Positions 9,791 through 19,590 are shown, numbered from the stretch's first letter. The stretch is 64,000 nt of DNA from Tissierellales bacterium (GCA_014360205.1 JACIXZ010000008.1:31736-95735); one strand, 5' to 3'. A program made the numbers and translations. The notes: generated by a model from the sequence alone, not told the origin.

Positions 9791-10858
9791 ATGCAATTGT
9801 CAATAGGTAGCACTATAAAAAAATTAAGAGAGAATAAAGGTATAAGTGTTGAAGAGTTTGCTCATGGACTTGATATTCCTAAAGAAGTAGTAGAAATGTG
9901 GGAAAATAATCTAGCATATCCCGATATAACTCTTCTTTCTTCAATAGCTAGATTACTCGGGACAACTATAGACTCACTCTTGATGTTTGAAACTGAACTT
10001 ACACCAGAAGATGTTAATAATATCTACAAGATATGTGCTGAAAAATTTACCACTTCCAATTATTATGAAGCTATGGAAATGTGTGAAAAATATTTAAAGG
10101 AATACCCAGACAGCCTTTTTCTAAAGTTCAGGATTGGGAGTTTACTTCAAGAGTACATTCAATTAGCTCATTCTGAAGAAGAGGCCGATAGAATGTTAAA
10201 TCGCTCAATTGAGTTGTTAGAAGAGGCTTCAAATATTGGAGATCTAGAGGTTAAACAAGCTTCATTATATGTACTCTCAAGCCTTTATACAATGAAAGGT
10301 GAATATGAAAAAGCTATCGACTTACTAAATACATTGCCCAAAATCAATGTAAACACAGGCTTTATGCTTTCGACTATTTATTCTATTACAGGTGATAGCA
10401 ATAAGGCTAAAAAAATAGAGCAAGAAAGTCTTTTTAACAATATCAATAATTCAATAATTTCTTTAGCTAGCCTATGGGGTATAGCACTAAAAGATAGAGA
10501 TTTTGATTATGCTTTGGAATTAGCAAATCTTCAGAGAAAACTAATACAAGATTTTGAACTTGAAGGATATCTACTTGGTAATAATATCTTGATGTTTGCA
10601 GATACTTTTGCAATGTTAAAAGATGAAGAAAAGACATTATCTTATATCGAAAAATATGTTGATTGGCTTTTAAAAACCGATAAAGAAAGTCTTGATTTAT
10701 CGAAGAATAAGTATTTTTATTTAGTTGAAAATCTAACTCCAAATATGAGTTATGAATACAATAAGCAAAATTTCATAGGATCTGTTGTTAAAAATCCAGA
10801 ATATGATTTTATTAAATATACTGATAAGTACAAAAAAATTATTGGAAGGATATTCTAA
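9791..10858 (+). CDS. XRE-family transcriptional regulator with TPR-like C-terminus
   Basis: A protein of about 355 residues. Residues 1-65 form a Cro/C1-type helix-turn-helix (IGSTIKKLRENKG, then EEFAHGLDIPKEVVEMWE). The rest is all-helical with TPR-like repeats (tetratricopeptide helices such as YEKAIDLLNTLPK). This RRNPP-like layout suggests control by a peptide or protein ligand, but no small peptide gene is evident next to it. The start at 9791 follows GGTGAGGGGG; an upstream in-frame ATG lies before the promoter and is rejected. It leads a three-gene operon, with the DUF1576 gene beginning 9 bp after its stop. Confidence 0.85.
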   Translation: MQLSIGSTIKKLRENKGISVEEFAHGLDIPKEVVEMWENNLAYPDITLLSSIARLLGTTIDSLLMFETELTPEDVNNIYKICAEKFTTSNYYEAMEMCEKYLKEYPDSLFLKFRIGSLLQEYIQLAHSEEEADRMLNRSIELLEEASNIGDLEVKQASLYVLSSLYTMKGEYEKAIDLLNTLPKINVNTGFMLSTIYSITGDSNKAKKIEQESLFNNINNSIISLASLWGIALKDRDFDYALELANLQRKLIQDFELEGYLLGNNILMFADTFAMLKDEEKTLSYIEKYVDWLLKTDKESLDLSKNKYFYLVENLTPNMSYEYNKQNFIGSVVKNPEYDFIKYTDKYKKIIGRIF

Positions 10859-10867
10859 AGATTTATT

Positions 10868-12133
10868 ATGCAAAAATTATTATATAAAGATAATGAAAAA
10901 TATTTAAAGTATCTAATTTTATTTTTTTATAGTATATTGTTGATTCTTAGTTCTTTTTTATTCAATTCGCCTTCAGAGATATTTAATGGGCTTAAAGTAA
11001 TCATAGCCCATCCCGATTTGTTGATAGTAGATTATTTTGAAGTTGCCAACATAGGATCTGCTTTATTTAATAGCGGATTAGTCATGATAATGCTATTGGC
11101 TATAGTTCTATTTCAAAACATAGACCCGAATGGACCAGTAATATCTGCTATTTTTACAGTTGGTGGGTTTTCAATGTTTGGAAAGAACATCATAAATGTA
11201 TTAAGTATAATTTTAGGAGTCTATATTTATAGTAAAATAAAAAAAGAAAAATTCTCAAAATATACAGTGATTGCTTTTTTTAGTACAGCGCTTAGCCCTT
11301 TGGTAACACATGTTGGTTTCGGAAGTGAGTTGTTAGTTCCTTTTAATTATATATTTGCTATTGTTTCGGGTTTGTTTGTTGGCTTAATCATGCCTCCATT
11401 AGCAAGTAGTTTTGTTCGATTCCACGATGGCTACAGTCTTTATAATATCGGTTTTACTGCTGGAATAATAGGTATGGTGGTAGCTTCTTTGTTTAAAATT
11501 TTCGACAGGCCATTGGAATCTTTAAGCACTGTTTATGAAGGTCCTGATGGAAAGATAAAAATCATTATTTATATCATAATTATAAGCATGATTTTATTTA
11601 AATTTATAATCTCAAGGCTGGATTTTCATAGATATAAAAATCTAATAGGTCGTTCAGGTAGGTTAGTTACTGATTTTGTGAGCTTAGATGGATTTGATTT
11701 CGCAATTTTCAATATGGGTATTGTTGGATTAATATGTATGCTTTATCTTGAAATAATTGACGCGACCATAAACGGACCAACAATTGCAGCCCTTTTTACA
11801 GTAATAGGATTTGGTTCTTTTGGAAAACATCCTAGAAATATTTTACCTGTTATGCTAGGTGCTATATTGATGTTAAAAATAACTGGCAGCGATTTAACTA
11901 GTATAGGCTCAGTCTTAACTGTGCTATTTTCAACAACTTTAGCCCCAATAGCTGGTGAATTTGGAGTGCTGTTTGGTTTGTTGGCAGGTGGTTTGCATGC
12001 ATCTTTGGTTTCAAACCTGTCATATCTTCATGCTGGACTAAATCTATATAACAATGGTTTCTCTGGTGGATTTGTTGCAGCATTTTTAGTACCAATCATT
12101 ACTTCATTTAGAAAGGAAAAAGCAGATGAATAA
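10868..12133 (+). CDS. DUF1576-type polytopic membrane protein with internal duplication
   Basis: A hydrophobic 421-residue protein with about 10-12 membrane segments. Its halves are clear repeats. NGPVISAIFTVGGFSMFGKN near 87 matches NGPTIAALFTVIGFGSFGKH near 298. A later HDGYSLYNIGF is echoed by HAGLNLYNNGF. I recognise this as the DUF1576 family, whose function is not established. The duplicated topology, with a conserved His-Leu-Tyr-Asn-Gly-Phe loop in each half, suggests a transporter or channel, which is inference. It sits between an XRE/TPR regulator and a 112-aa gene whose start overlaps its stop by 8 bp. Confidence 0.8.
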   Translation: MQKLLYKDNEKYLKYLILFFYSILLILSSFLFNSPSEIFNGLKVIIAHPDLLIVDYFEVANIGSALFNSGLVMIMLLAIVLFQNIDPNGPVISAIFTVGGFSMFGKNIINVLSIILGVYIYSKIKKEKFSKYTVIAFFSTALSPLVTHVGFGSELLVPFNYIFAIVSGLFVGLIMPPLASSFVRFHDGYSLYNIGFTAGIIGMVVASLFKIFDRPLESLSTVYEGPDGKIKIIIYIIIISMILFKFIISRLDFHRYKNLIGRSGRLVTDFVSLDGFDFAIFNMGIVGLICMLYLEIIDATINGPTIAALFTVIGFGSFGKHPRNILPVMLGAILMLKITGSDLTSIGSVLTVLFSTTLAPIAGEFGVLFGLLAGGLHASLVSNLSYLHAGLNLYNNGFSGGFVAAFLVPIITSFRKEKADE

Positions 12134-12464
12134 AAATGAATTGATCATGATAAAAATAATGAATGAATTAGTCCATATATATTTAAACCATGGTTGCAAC
12201 AATGTAAATATTAACCTGGTATTTGATGAAAATAAAGGCATGGTGGAATTGCAGGGCGCTGTAAAAAATATAGATGAATCTGTTTTAAACAAACTTAAAA
12301 TGTCTTTAAACACACCTCGAAGAGATGATACAGAAGAGTATTATTGGGGTTTACTCGGAAGTGATTATTCATCTCAATTGAACTTGCTCGATGCAATGGT
12401 TGATGAAGGCCAATTAAATTATGATAATGGTATATTGACTTTAAAAGTCATAAGAAGATTTTAG
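12126..12464 (+). CDS. Uncharacterised 112-aa protein, third gene of the DUF1576 operon
   Basis: I do not recognise this protein. It is soluble and mixed alpha/beta, with no cysteine pair or signal peptide. It begins with a helix (MNKNELIMIKIMNELV), then beta strands, and ends with a helix and hairpin (LDAMVDEGQLNYDNG followed by LTLKVIRRF). The N-terminal helix-strand order faintly recalls the start of a GHKL ATPase fold, but no nucleotide-binding motif is present. Its ATG lies inside the end of the DUF1576 gene (8-bp overlap), implying translational coupling and a shared role. A strong terminator overlaps its stop codon. Confidence 0.75.
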   Translation: MNKNELIMIKIMNELVHIYLNHGCNNVNINLVFDENKGMVELQGAVKNIDESVLNKLKMSLNTPRRDDTEEYYWGLLGSDYSSQLNLLDAMVDEGQLNYDNGILTLKVIRRF

Positions 12465-12490
12465 AGAGGCATTGAGCCTCTCTTATTTTT
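12463..12490 (+). terminator. Terminator of the XRE-DUF1576 operon
   Basis: AGAGAGGC, a 5-nt loop and GCCTCTCT are followed by TATTTTT on the plus strand. It lies between convergent stops. Confidence 0.8.
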
Positions 12491-14297
12491 CGTTTTCTAT
12501 TTCATCCGTTAATTTTACTATTTCATCTATTAAGCTTCCAATGTATTCGATTGTATTCAATAAAGGTTCTTCGGTTGTGATATCTACTTTTGCCATCTGT
12601 GCTAATTCTACTGGAGTCTTTGTGCCTCCTGCTTTAAGGACATTCTTCCAATCCTCTACTGCGTTTTCTCCTTCTTTTAATATCCTTTGGCTTACTTGTG
12701 TTGCAATAGTTAGACCAGCAGAGTATGTGTAAGGATATAGCCCCATATAATAATGAGGTTGTCTCATCCAAGTTAGTTCTGCTCCTTCATTTATTTTTAC
12801 ATCTTCTCCCCAGAATTTCTCAAGAGTTTCTCTTTTCAATTTATTTAGTGTTTGAGCGTTTACGCTTCCACCTTCATCTATTATTTTATAAACTTCTCTT
12901 TGATAATGAGCCTCTAGTAAGTGTGTTACAAAATTGTGATAATATGTTCTAGCTATTATGCTAGATATTACCCATCTCTTCATTCTCTTATCAGTTGTGT
13001 TTTTCATCAAATAGTTTGCCATTAGCATTTCGTTCATAGTCGATGGTGCTTCTATGAAATAAAGTGAAGGCCTTGAGTTAAATATGCTTTGATTTCTATG
13101 TGCAAGAGTAAAATGACCTGCATGCCCAAGTTCATGTGCAAGTACAAACACTTCTCTCATTCTCTCAGTCCATGAGATTAGTATATAAGAATGTGCACCA
13201 TAAGGTGAAGAACAAAAGGCTCCAGTTGATTTGCCTTCATTTTGTACAAAATCAATCCATCTTTCATCAAAAGCTCTGTTTAGCATCTCTGTATAATCTT
13301 CGCCTAAAACACCAAGTGCACCTAATATATATTCTCTTGCTTCTTCAACGCTAATTTGCGGTTCGAAATCTGGGTCTACATCTACTTTTAAATCTGCAAA
13401 AGTCATTTCATCCAAGTTATAGATTTTCTTTAAAAGTCTCGCATACTTTCTCATATGGGGTGCTAGTTTTTCCATTATTAAGTCGATTTGCCTATCATAA
13501 AGTTCTCTTTCTACTTCTTGAGGGAAAAGCAAAAAATCTATTACTGAATCAAAACCTCTCAATTCTGATATGGTCTTTTCTGTCTGCACTTGTGTATTGT
13601 AAGTAGCTCCAATAGTATATTGGTAATCTCTGAGTTTATTTGAAAAGGCTTCAAATGCTTTTCTTCTTATCTTTGTATCTTTTTCATACTCCCATTCGCC
13701 TTCAAACAAAACAAAACTTAAAGGATATTTTTTACCATCTACTTCAAACTCTCCAAATTTCATATCAGCTAATTTAGCCATATTGTATATGTTTTCTGGC
13801 GCTTCCAAAGTATTTCCTAAGCTAATTAAAACTCTTTCTGCTTCTTTATGAAGTCTATGAGGTTTTCTCCTTAGAATATTTTTAAGGTATCCTGCGTTGT
13901 CTTCAGATTTATTTAATGCCTCTTCTATAACTTCTTTTGGCAAATTTGATATTTCCTCTTCTATAAAATCTATTTGAGCGAATACTTTGATGAAAGAATT
14001 CATGACTTTAGAGTATAGTGTTTGATTATCCATGTTTGTTTGATCTTCACTTACTTTTAATGATGCATAGCTAGCTAGCCAGCTAAACAACATCTCAAAT
14101 TCTCTAAATATATCAAGACAAGAATTTATATCATCTGCAGTTTTTAGTCTACCTTTGTAGTCTCGTATCATTGTTTCAGCAATTTTTTTAGCCTTTTCTA
14201 ATGTTTCATTAAATTCTTTCTCTGATTTAAAAATACCTTTCAAGTCCCAAGTTAAATTTACATCGACTTCGCTTCTTTTAGGCAATGCGTTTACCAT
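12483..14297 (-). CDS. pepF: Oligoendopeptidase F (M3 family)
   Basis: A 604-residue cytoplasmic zinc metallopeptidase that cleaves short peptides, here probably feeding imported or protease-derived peptides to amino-acid fermentation. The zinc motif HELGH is at 388-392 (H388, E389, H392), and the third ligand region follows (EAPSTMNEM). An N-terminal PepF helical domain precedes the M3 core, and the length is as usual for the family. The gene stands alone: a terminator-like hairpin of the upstream htrA precedes it, and its 3' end abuts the convergent terminator at 12463. Confidence 0.95.
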   Translation of the reverse strand: MVNALPKRSEVDVNLTWDLKGIFKSEKEFNETLEKAKKIAETMIRDYKGRLKTADDINSCLDIFREFEMLFSWLASYASLKVSEDQTNMDNQTLYSKVMNSFIKVFAQIDFIEEEISNLPKEVIEEALNKSEDNAGYLKNILRRKPHRLHKEAERVLISLGNTLEAPENIYNMAKLADMKFGEFEVDGKKYPLSFVLFEGEWEYEKDTKIRRKAFEAFSNKLRDYQYTIGATYNTQVQTEKTISELRGFDSVIDFLLFPQEVERELYDRQIDLIMEKLAPHMRKYARLLKKIYNLDEMTFADLKVDVDPDFEPQISVEEAREYILGALGVLGEDYTEMLNRAFDERWIDFVQNEGKSTGAFCSSPYGAHSYILISWTERMREVFVLAHELGHAGHFTLAHRNQSIFNSRPSLYFIEAPSTMNEMLMANYLMKNTTDKRMKRWVISSIIARTYYHNFVTHLLEAHYQREVYKIIDEGGSVNAQTLNKLKRETLEKFWGEDVKINEGAELTWMRQPHYYMGLYPYTYSAGLTIATQVSQRILKEGENAVEDWKNVLKAGGTKTPVELAQMAKVDITTEEPLLNTIEYIGSLIDEIVKLTDEIENEK

Positions 14298-14364
14298 TTT
14301 AACACCCCTTTTGTTTCGTTAATCTAAATATAATTATATCAAATATAAAGATTTATACTAGTAA

Positions 14365-14398
14365 AAAATGTGACTTTTTTAAATAAAAGTCACATTTT
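14365..14398 (-). terminator. Terminator of htrA (first copy)
   Basis: A 14-bp perfect stem, AAAATGTGACTTTT and its complement, begins at the htrA stop codon and runs into a T-rich tract on the minus strand. Confidence 0.8.
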
Positions 14399-15683
14399 AT
14401 TGTTTTGATGCCTCTAAAATCACTTCTACTTTCTTTATCTCACCACTTCTAATTATCTCTAATAACGCTTTATCATTAGGTCTGTATGAATATAAACTAT
14501 TTTTTAAATCATGCATGTTTTCTATGACATCGTCATCTAATTTTATAATTATATCTCCTACTTGCAATCCCGCTCTCTTTGCTGGACTATTATCTTGAAC
14601 TTCTAATATGACTGCACCGCTTTCGGCTTCTAAATCTACACCTAATCCCATCTCATATTCTTCTACTGAAACCCCTTTAATTCCAAGATATGCTTTTTGA
14701 TAAGTTCCTGTCTTAATAACTTCTTCAATGATAGGCTTTGCTGTATTTATAGGTATAGCAAAGCCGAGTCCTACTGCGGTAGAAATCTTTGCAGTGTTAA
14801 TTCCTATCACTTCACCTTTTGCATTAAGCAATGGCCCTCCACTATTTCCAGGATTTATAGATGCATCAGTTTGTATTAAATTATCTATTACCATATTTTC
14901 AGATACCTGCACAGATCTATTTAAGCCAGATATTATCCCGCTTGTTACAGTCCTTTGGAACTCAAGTCCCAATGGATTCCCTATTGCTATAGCCAATTCT
15001 CCTACCACGAGTGAATCTGAATCACCTAATACTGCAACCGGCAAATTCTTCTTGTTTACTTTTATGATAGCTAAATCCATATAACTATCTGCCCATACTA
15101 CTTCAGCTTCTGCTTTTTCTCCATTTTCAAATAGAACATTTATTTCTCTTGCATTTCCATCAGAGATAACATGAGAATTCGTCAAAATATATCCATTAGA
15201 ATCTACGATAATCCCTGAACCAATCCCATTGACTAATTGCTGAGCAAACAAATGATCTTTTACTTCAACTGTTGTTATCCCTACTACAGAGCTCATGCTC
15301 TTTTGCACCACAGCAGATACTGTTGTATAGCTATCGTTTGGATTTATTGTTATCTGTTGTTGATTGTTTGAATTTGGATAATAGTTTGATGCAAACATTC
15401 TAATTCCGATATAAGAGCCTAGTAGACCACTTGTCAATGAGATGATTAAAACAACTACAACCAGTGTTTTCCACTTAAAGTTTATGTTTGCAATAGTTTC
15501 ATTTTTACTTGATTTAGTAACATCTCTATCTTTTGAATCCTCTTCTTTGAAATCGTACTCTTCATTAATGTTAGCATCTTTAATATTTTCTTCTTCAATT
15601 TCTTCTTCAACTTCACCTGTTTCCAAATTCTCTTCTAGATCTTCTTCTTTATATTCTTCATCTTTCATTTCTTCATCTTTCAT
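14397..15683 (-). CDS. htrA: HtrA/DegP-type membrane-anchored serine protease with PDZ domain (copy 1)
   Basis: A 428-residue envelope quality-control protease. Residues 1-70 are a very acidic, Glu-rich cytoplasmic tail, followed by one membrane segment at about 73-95. The trypsin-like domain carries H171 (TNSHVIS), D203 (MDLAIIKV) and S281 (GNSGGPLL), and a PDZ domain occupies about 330-425 (SPAKRAGLQVGD). A paralogue lies at 49131-50267 in the wal operon. The long acidic N-terminal tail is the main difference between them. This copy appears to be monocistronic, with GGGAGGG before its ATG and its own terminator. Confidence 0.93.
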   Translation of the reverse strand: MKDEEMKDEEYKEEDLEENLETGEVEEEIEEENIKDANINEEYDFKEEDSKDRDVTKSSKNETIANINFKWKTLVVVVLIISLTSGLLGSYIGIRMFASNYYPNSNNQQQITINPNDSYTTVSAVVQKSMSSVVGITTVEVKDHLFAQQLVNGIGSGIIVDSNGYILTNSHVISDGNAREINVLFENGEKAEAEVVWADSYMDLAIIKVNKKNLPVAVLGDSDSLVVGELAIAIGNPLGLEFQRTVTSGIISGLNRSVQVSENMVIDNLIQTDASINPGNSGGPLLNAKGEVIGINTAKISTAVGLGFAIPINTAKPIIEEVIKTGTYQKAYLGIKGVSVEEYEMGLGVDLEAESGAVILEVQDNSPAKRAGLQVGDIIIKLDDDVIENMHDLKNSLYSYRPNDKALLEIIRSGEIKKVEVILEASKQ

Positions 15684-15761
15684 ATATTATCCCTCCCTTT
15701 TGTTACATTATATCTTTGTTTTGTGAAAATTATATGATAATGATGTGGACGGTTTCTAAAA

Positions 15762-16520
15762 TCATCTAATCTCAAGTTCAACTGGACAGTGGTCAGAACC
15801 ATATATATCCGAATGAATCTTAGCATCTACAAGTCTATCTTTTAAACTCTCTGAAACTAAAAAATAATCTATTCTCCAACCTGCATTTCTCTCTCTAGCT
15901 TTTGTTATATAGCTCCACCAAGTATATGCCCCTTCCTTGTCAGGATAAAAGAATCTAAAAGTATCTATAAATCCAGCTTCTAAGAGTTCAGTGAATTTGT
16001 TTCTTTCTTCATCTGTAAATCCTGCACTCCTTCTATTAGAACTAGGATTTTTCAAATCTATTTCTTTATGAGCTACATTTAAGTCGCCACAAACTATAAC
16101 TGGTTTTATCTTTTCTAAATCCTTTAAAAAGTTCCTAAATTCATCTTCCCAAACCATTCTATATTCAAGTCTTTCTAATTCCGTTTTAGAATTTGGCGTA
16201 TATACATTCACAAGATAAAAATCGTCATATTCTGCTGTTATTATTCTTCCTTCATTGTCATGTTCTTCTTTATTCATCCCATAGCTTACACTTATTGGTT
16301 TTACTTTAGTAAATATTGCAGTTCCTGAATATCCTTTCTTTTGTGCAGAATTGAAGTATTTTTCGTATTCTTCGAGGTCTACATCTAAATCTAGTTGGCC
16401 TTCTTGCATTTTAGTCTCTTGAAGGCATAATATATCTGGATCTAATTTTTTTACTGATTCAATAAATCCTTTTTTCATTATTGCTCTTAATCCATTGACA
16501 TTCCATGATATAAATCTCAT
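15762..16520 (-). CDS. xth: Exodeoxyribonuclease III / AP endonuclease
   Basis: A 252-residue member of the exonuclease III family, acting in base-excision repair of abasic and 3'-blocked DNA ends. It starts with MRFISWNVNGLRA, has the metal-binding LCLQETKM, the CGDLNVAH catalytic loop, and the C-terminal GSDHCPVEL motif with the catalytic His. Full length. It lies 14 bp downstream of the TtcA-like gene and probably shares its transcript. Confidence 0.95.
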   Translation of the reverse strand: MRFISWNVNGLRAIMKKGFIESVKKLDPDILCLQETKMQEGQLDLDVDLEEYEKYFNSAQKKGYSGTAIFTKVKPISVSYGMNKEEHDNEGRIITAEYDDFYLVNVYTPNSKTELERLEYRMVWEDEFRNFLKDLEKIKPVIVCGDLNVAHKEIDLKNPSSNRRSAGFTDEERNKFTELLEAGFIDTFRFFYPDKEGAYTWWSYITKARERNAGWRIDYFLVSESLKDRLVDAKIHSDIYGSDHCPVELEIR

Positions 16521-16534
16521 TTAATCATCTCCTT

Positions 16535-17392
16535 CTAGTACTCATCTAAAAAAGATGTTTTTATTCCGTTTTTCTCATACCCTAAAACTTGGTCCAAATT
16601 TACATTTTGAGCTGCTCTGAAAATTGACATCTCTACATTTTCATTGGTTTGTTTTAATTCATCAATCAAATTTTTTATTTCGTATCTCTTATTCCCAATT
16701 TTCTTAGCTGCCACCATACACGCACAGTTTAATGGCCATATTCCGCTTGATTTTATAAATCTTTCTATATATTTTTCTTCCACTAAATACAAAGGTCTTA
16801 TGAGTTCTAATCCTTCAAAGTTTTGGGATTTTAGCTTTGGCATCATAGTCTTAAAGCTTCCAGCATACAATAAATTGAGCATTGTAGTCTCTATGACATC
16901 ATTAAAATGGTGACCTAAAGCTAACTTATTACATCCTAGCTCTTTAGCCTTACCATAAAGAGCTCCTCTTCTCATTCTAGCGCACATATAGCAGGGATAC
17001 TCTCCTGCAATTCTATCAGCGACTTCAAACACATTTGCGTCAAATATATGTGCAGGTATATCTAAAAATTTAAGGTTTTCTTCAAGCAATGCCCTTATGT
17101 CCTTATGATACCCCGGATCCATTACTATGAATTCAACTTCAAAATTTTGTTTTCCATATTTCTTAAGTTCTTGGAATAACTTCGCCATTAAAAGACTGTC
17201 TTTCCCTCCAGATATCGCAACTGCTATTTTATCGTTGTCTTCTATGAGTTCGTATTCCTTGATTGCCTTAATAAACTTTGACCAGATTGGTTTTCTGTAT
17301 TTCTTTATGATGCTTCTTTCGATTTCCTGCAATGTTTTTCTTTCGTTTTCAACAACAACTGGCTCGCAGTAGTTGATCCTTTCACTTGTCAT
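16535..17392 (-). CDS. TtcA-family PP-loop tRNA thiolation protein
   Basis: A 285-residue N-type ATP pyrophosphatase. The PP-loop SGGKDSLL is near residue 64. A C-x2-C (CYMCAR) in the middle and a C-x-C (NCACM) near residue 220 fit the Fe-S binding TtcA group, which makes 2-thiocytidine in tRNA. Many clostridial proteins of this group are not characterised, so the modified base is uncertain. It sits between ychF and xth on the same strand, with a short hairpin after ychF. Confidence 0.85.
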   Translation of the reverse strand: MTSERINYCEPVVVENERKTLQEIERSIIKKYRKPIWSKFIKAIKEYELIEDNDKIAVAISGGKDSLLMAKLFQELKKYGKQNFEVEFIVMDPGYHKDIRALLEENLKFLDIPAHIFDANVFEVADRIAGEYPCYMCARMRRGALYGKAKELGCNKLALGHHFNDVIETTMLNLLYAGSFKTMMPKLKSQNFEGLELIRPLYLVEEKYIERFIKSSGIWPLNCACMVAAKKIGNKRYEIKNLIDELKQTNENVEMSIFRAAQNVNLDQVLGYEKNGIKTSFLDEY

Positions 17393-17420
17393 CTTTAACT
17401 ACCCCTCTATCATATTTAAA

Positions 17421-17440
17421 AGGAGAGTTAAAACTCTCCT
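17421..17440 (-). terminator. Short hairpin after ychF
   Basis: AGGAGAGTT and AACTCTCCT form a 9-bp stem at the ychF stop codon. The following T tract is weak, so termination may be partial. Confidence 0.45.
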
Positions 17441-18527
17441 ATACATTAAATCTAAAATTGATTATATCTCCATCTTGTACTATATAGTCTTTTCCTTCTA
17501 ATGTCAGTAACCCCAATTCTTTTAATTTGACCATGCTCTTATGTTCTTTTAAATCGTTGAATTTACATACCTCAGCTCTGATAAATCCTTTTTCAATGTC
17601 AGAGTGAATTTTGCCAGCAGCTTCTTTAGCTGTGATTCCTTTTCTAATAGGCCATGCCCTTACTTCATCTTCTCCTGCTGTCAAGAATGATATAAGCCCT
17701 AGGTAATCATAAGCTGTCTTTGATAATAGATCTATGCCAGATTCTTTTATGTTCAAATCTTCCATGAAAATTTTTCTATCTTCATCGTCTAATTCCCTTA
17801 GTTCTAGTTCAGTTTTTACGGAGATTTCGATCATCGGCGTGTTCGATGCTTTAGAGTATTCATATAGCTCATCTTTTTTCGGATAATTTTTGTTAGCCAA
17901 TTGATTTTCATCTATATTTACCACTAGTATCATAGGTTGCTGTGATAAAAATGAGAAAGTCTTTAACACATCTTTTTCTTCATCTGTTAACTCTAGATTG
18001 TTTAATAATAGACCATTTTCTAGACACTCTCTACATTTCTTAAGAACTTCTAATTCCAATAGATTCTCTTTTGTCACTTTTTTAGAAGTTTCAATTCTTT
18101 GAATTCTATTTTCTATAACTTGTAAATCGGAAAATAACAACTCTAAATTTAATGTCTCTACATCTCTCATAGGGTCTATGTCCCCTTCTACATGTATAAC
18201 ATTTTCATCTTCAAATGCTCTGACTACATGCACTAGTAAATCTGTCTTTCTTACATTATCTAAAAATAAGTTTCCAGCTCCTTTTCCACTTGATGATCCC
18301 TTTACCAATCCAGGCACATCTACTACCTCTATTGTGGCATAAGTGGTTTTTTTAGGTTTGTAAAGCTCAGTTAAAAATTGAAGTCTTTCATCTGGGATTT
18401 TTGCAATTCCAATATTTGCATTGATCTTTCCTGTAGCATATCCAGAAACTTCTATATTTGAACCTGTCAATAGGTTAAAAAGTGATGTCTTTCCAACAGA
18501 AGTTAATCCTACTAATCCTATCTTCAT
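17439..18527 (-). CDS. ychF: Redox-regulated ATPase YchF (Obg-like)
   Basis: A 362-residue ribosome-associated P-loop ATPase. It has the G1 motif GLTSVGKTS, the long G3 region DVPGLVKGSSSGKG, a NIDE motif in place of the GTP-specific NKxD (the hallmark of ATP preference in YchF/OLA1), and a C-terminal TGS domain. Full length, with AAGGGG before the ATG. Confidence 0.94.
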   Translation of the reverse strand: MKIGLVGLTSVGKTSLFNLLTGSNIEVSGYATGKINANIGIAKIPDERLQFLTELYKPKKTTYATIEVVDVPGLVKGSSSGKGAGNLFLDNVRKTDLLVHVVRAFEDENVIHVEGDIDPMRDVETLNLELLFSDLQVIENRIQRIETSKKVTKENLLELEVLKKCRECLENGLLLNNLELTDEEKDVLKTFSFLSQQPMILVVNIDENQLANKNYPKKDELYEYSKASNTPMIEISVKTELELRELDDEDRKIFMEDLNIKESGIDLLSKTAYDYLGLISFLTAGEDEVRAWPIRKGITAKEAAGKIHSDIEKGFIRAEVCKFNDLKEHKSMVKLKELGLLTLEGKDYIVQDGDIINFRFNV

Positions 18528-18609
18528 ATTTTTTCCCCTTTTCTATATATTATGTAAAAATTGTATCAGTAAATTGAATAGAATTCAACATAATAACACT
18601 TAAGAAAAA

Positions 18610-18632
18610 AATCGGGGTGATAAACCCCGATT
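18610..18632 (-). terminator. Terminator of the arc operon
   Basis: AATCGGGG and CCCCGATT form an 8-bp stem, followed on the minus strand by TTTTTT, immediately after the arcC stop. Confidence 0.8.
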
Positions 18633-19577
18633 CTACATTTCAATTACAGTCCCTGATAACCCATCTAAAGCTTCTTTAGCTTTATATAGAGAAGTGATGA
18701 TTGCTTTTCTTCCTGGTTTTGATTTTGCAAAGTTTACAGCTGCTTTTACTTTAGGAAGCATGCTTCCTGGTGCGAAATGTCCCTCTTCCATGTATTTGAG
18801 AGCTTCTTCAACACTCATATGATCCAAATTCTTTTGATCAGGTTTATTGAAGTTTATTGCTACTTTTTCAACTTCTGTCAATATCAAAAGAATATCTGCT
18901 TCCATATCCTCTGCAAGTCTTTGTGCTGCTAGATCTTTATCTATTACTGCAGCAACTCCTTCTAAAGATCCATCTTCTTTTTCTATTACAGGAATTCCTC
19001 CACCGCCACATGTGACAGCGATTGTGGTATCCCAAAGTGTTTTAATTGTGTCTATCTCAACTATTTTCTTTGGTAGTGGTGAAGGTACAACTCTTCTATA
19101 TCCTCTTCCTGCGTCTTCTTTAACTATATAACCCTTTTCTTGAGCTAATTTTTTTGCTTCTTCTTCTGTGTAGAAAGGACCGATTGGTTTTGTTGGGTTT
19201 TTGAATGCTTCGTCGTCTTTATCTACGACAACTTGTGTAATAACAGTTACTACCGGTATATCTCTGCCTCTTTTCTTTAGTGCAAATCTCAAAGCTTGTT
19301 GAATATGATATCCAATATATCCTTGGCTCATTGCTCCACATACATCAAATGGCATTGGTGGGGTAACATCTTTTGCAGCTTCTGTGGCAAGTAAAATCCT
19401 GCCTACTTGTGGTCCATTTCCATGAACTACTGCAATTTCATATCCTGCTGTTGATATATCAGCTATATATTCACTTGTTCTTTTAACTACTTCTAGCTGA
19501 GCCTCTGCTGTTGAAGGCATTGACTTGTCTTCTAATGCGTTTCCTCCTAATGCTACTACAACTCTTGTTGGTCTCAC
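18633..19577 (-). CDS. arcC: Carbamate kinase
   Basis: A 314-residue amino-acid-kinase-fold enzyme that makes ATP from carbamoyl phosphate and ADP, the energy-yielding last step of the arginine deiminase pathway. Motifs include ALGGNALED at the N-terminus, VHGNGPQVG and TCGGGGIPV. The start codon is GTG at 19577, preceded by GAGGGGGA; the overlapping ATG reads straight into a stop. Last gene of arcA-argF-arcC, separated from argF by 13 bp. Confidence 0.96.
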   Translation of the reverse strand: MRPTRVVVALGGNALEDKSMPSTAEAQLEVVKRTSEYIADISTAGYEIAVVHGNGPQVGRILLATEAAKDVTPPMPFDVCGAMSQGYIGYHIQQALRFALKKRGRDIPVVTVITQVVVDKDDEAFKNPTKPIGPFYTEEEAKKLAQEKGYIVKEDAGRGYRRVVPSPLPKKIVEIDTIKTLWDTTIAVTCGGGGIPVIEKEDGSLEGVAAVIDKDLAAQRLAEDMEADILLILTEVEKVAINFNKPDQKNLDHMSVEEALKYMEEGHFAPGSMLPKVKAAVNFAKSKPGRKAIITSLYKAKEALDGLSGTVIEM

Positions 19578-19590
19578 ATTAAATCCCCCT

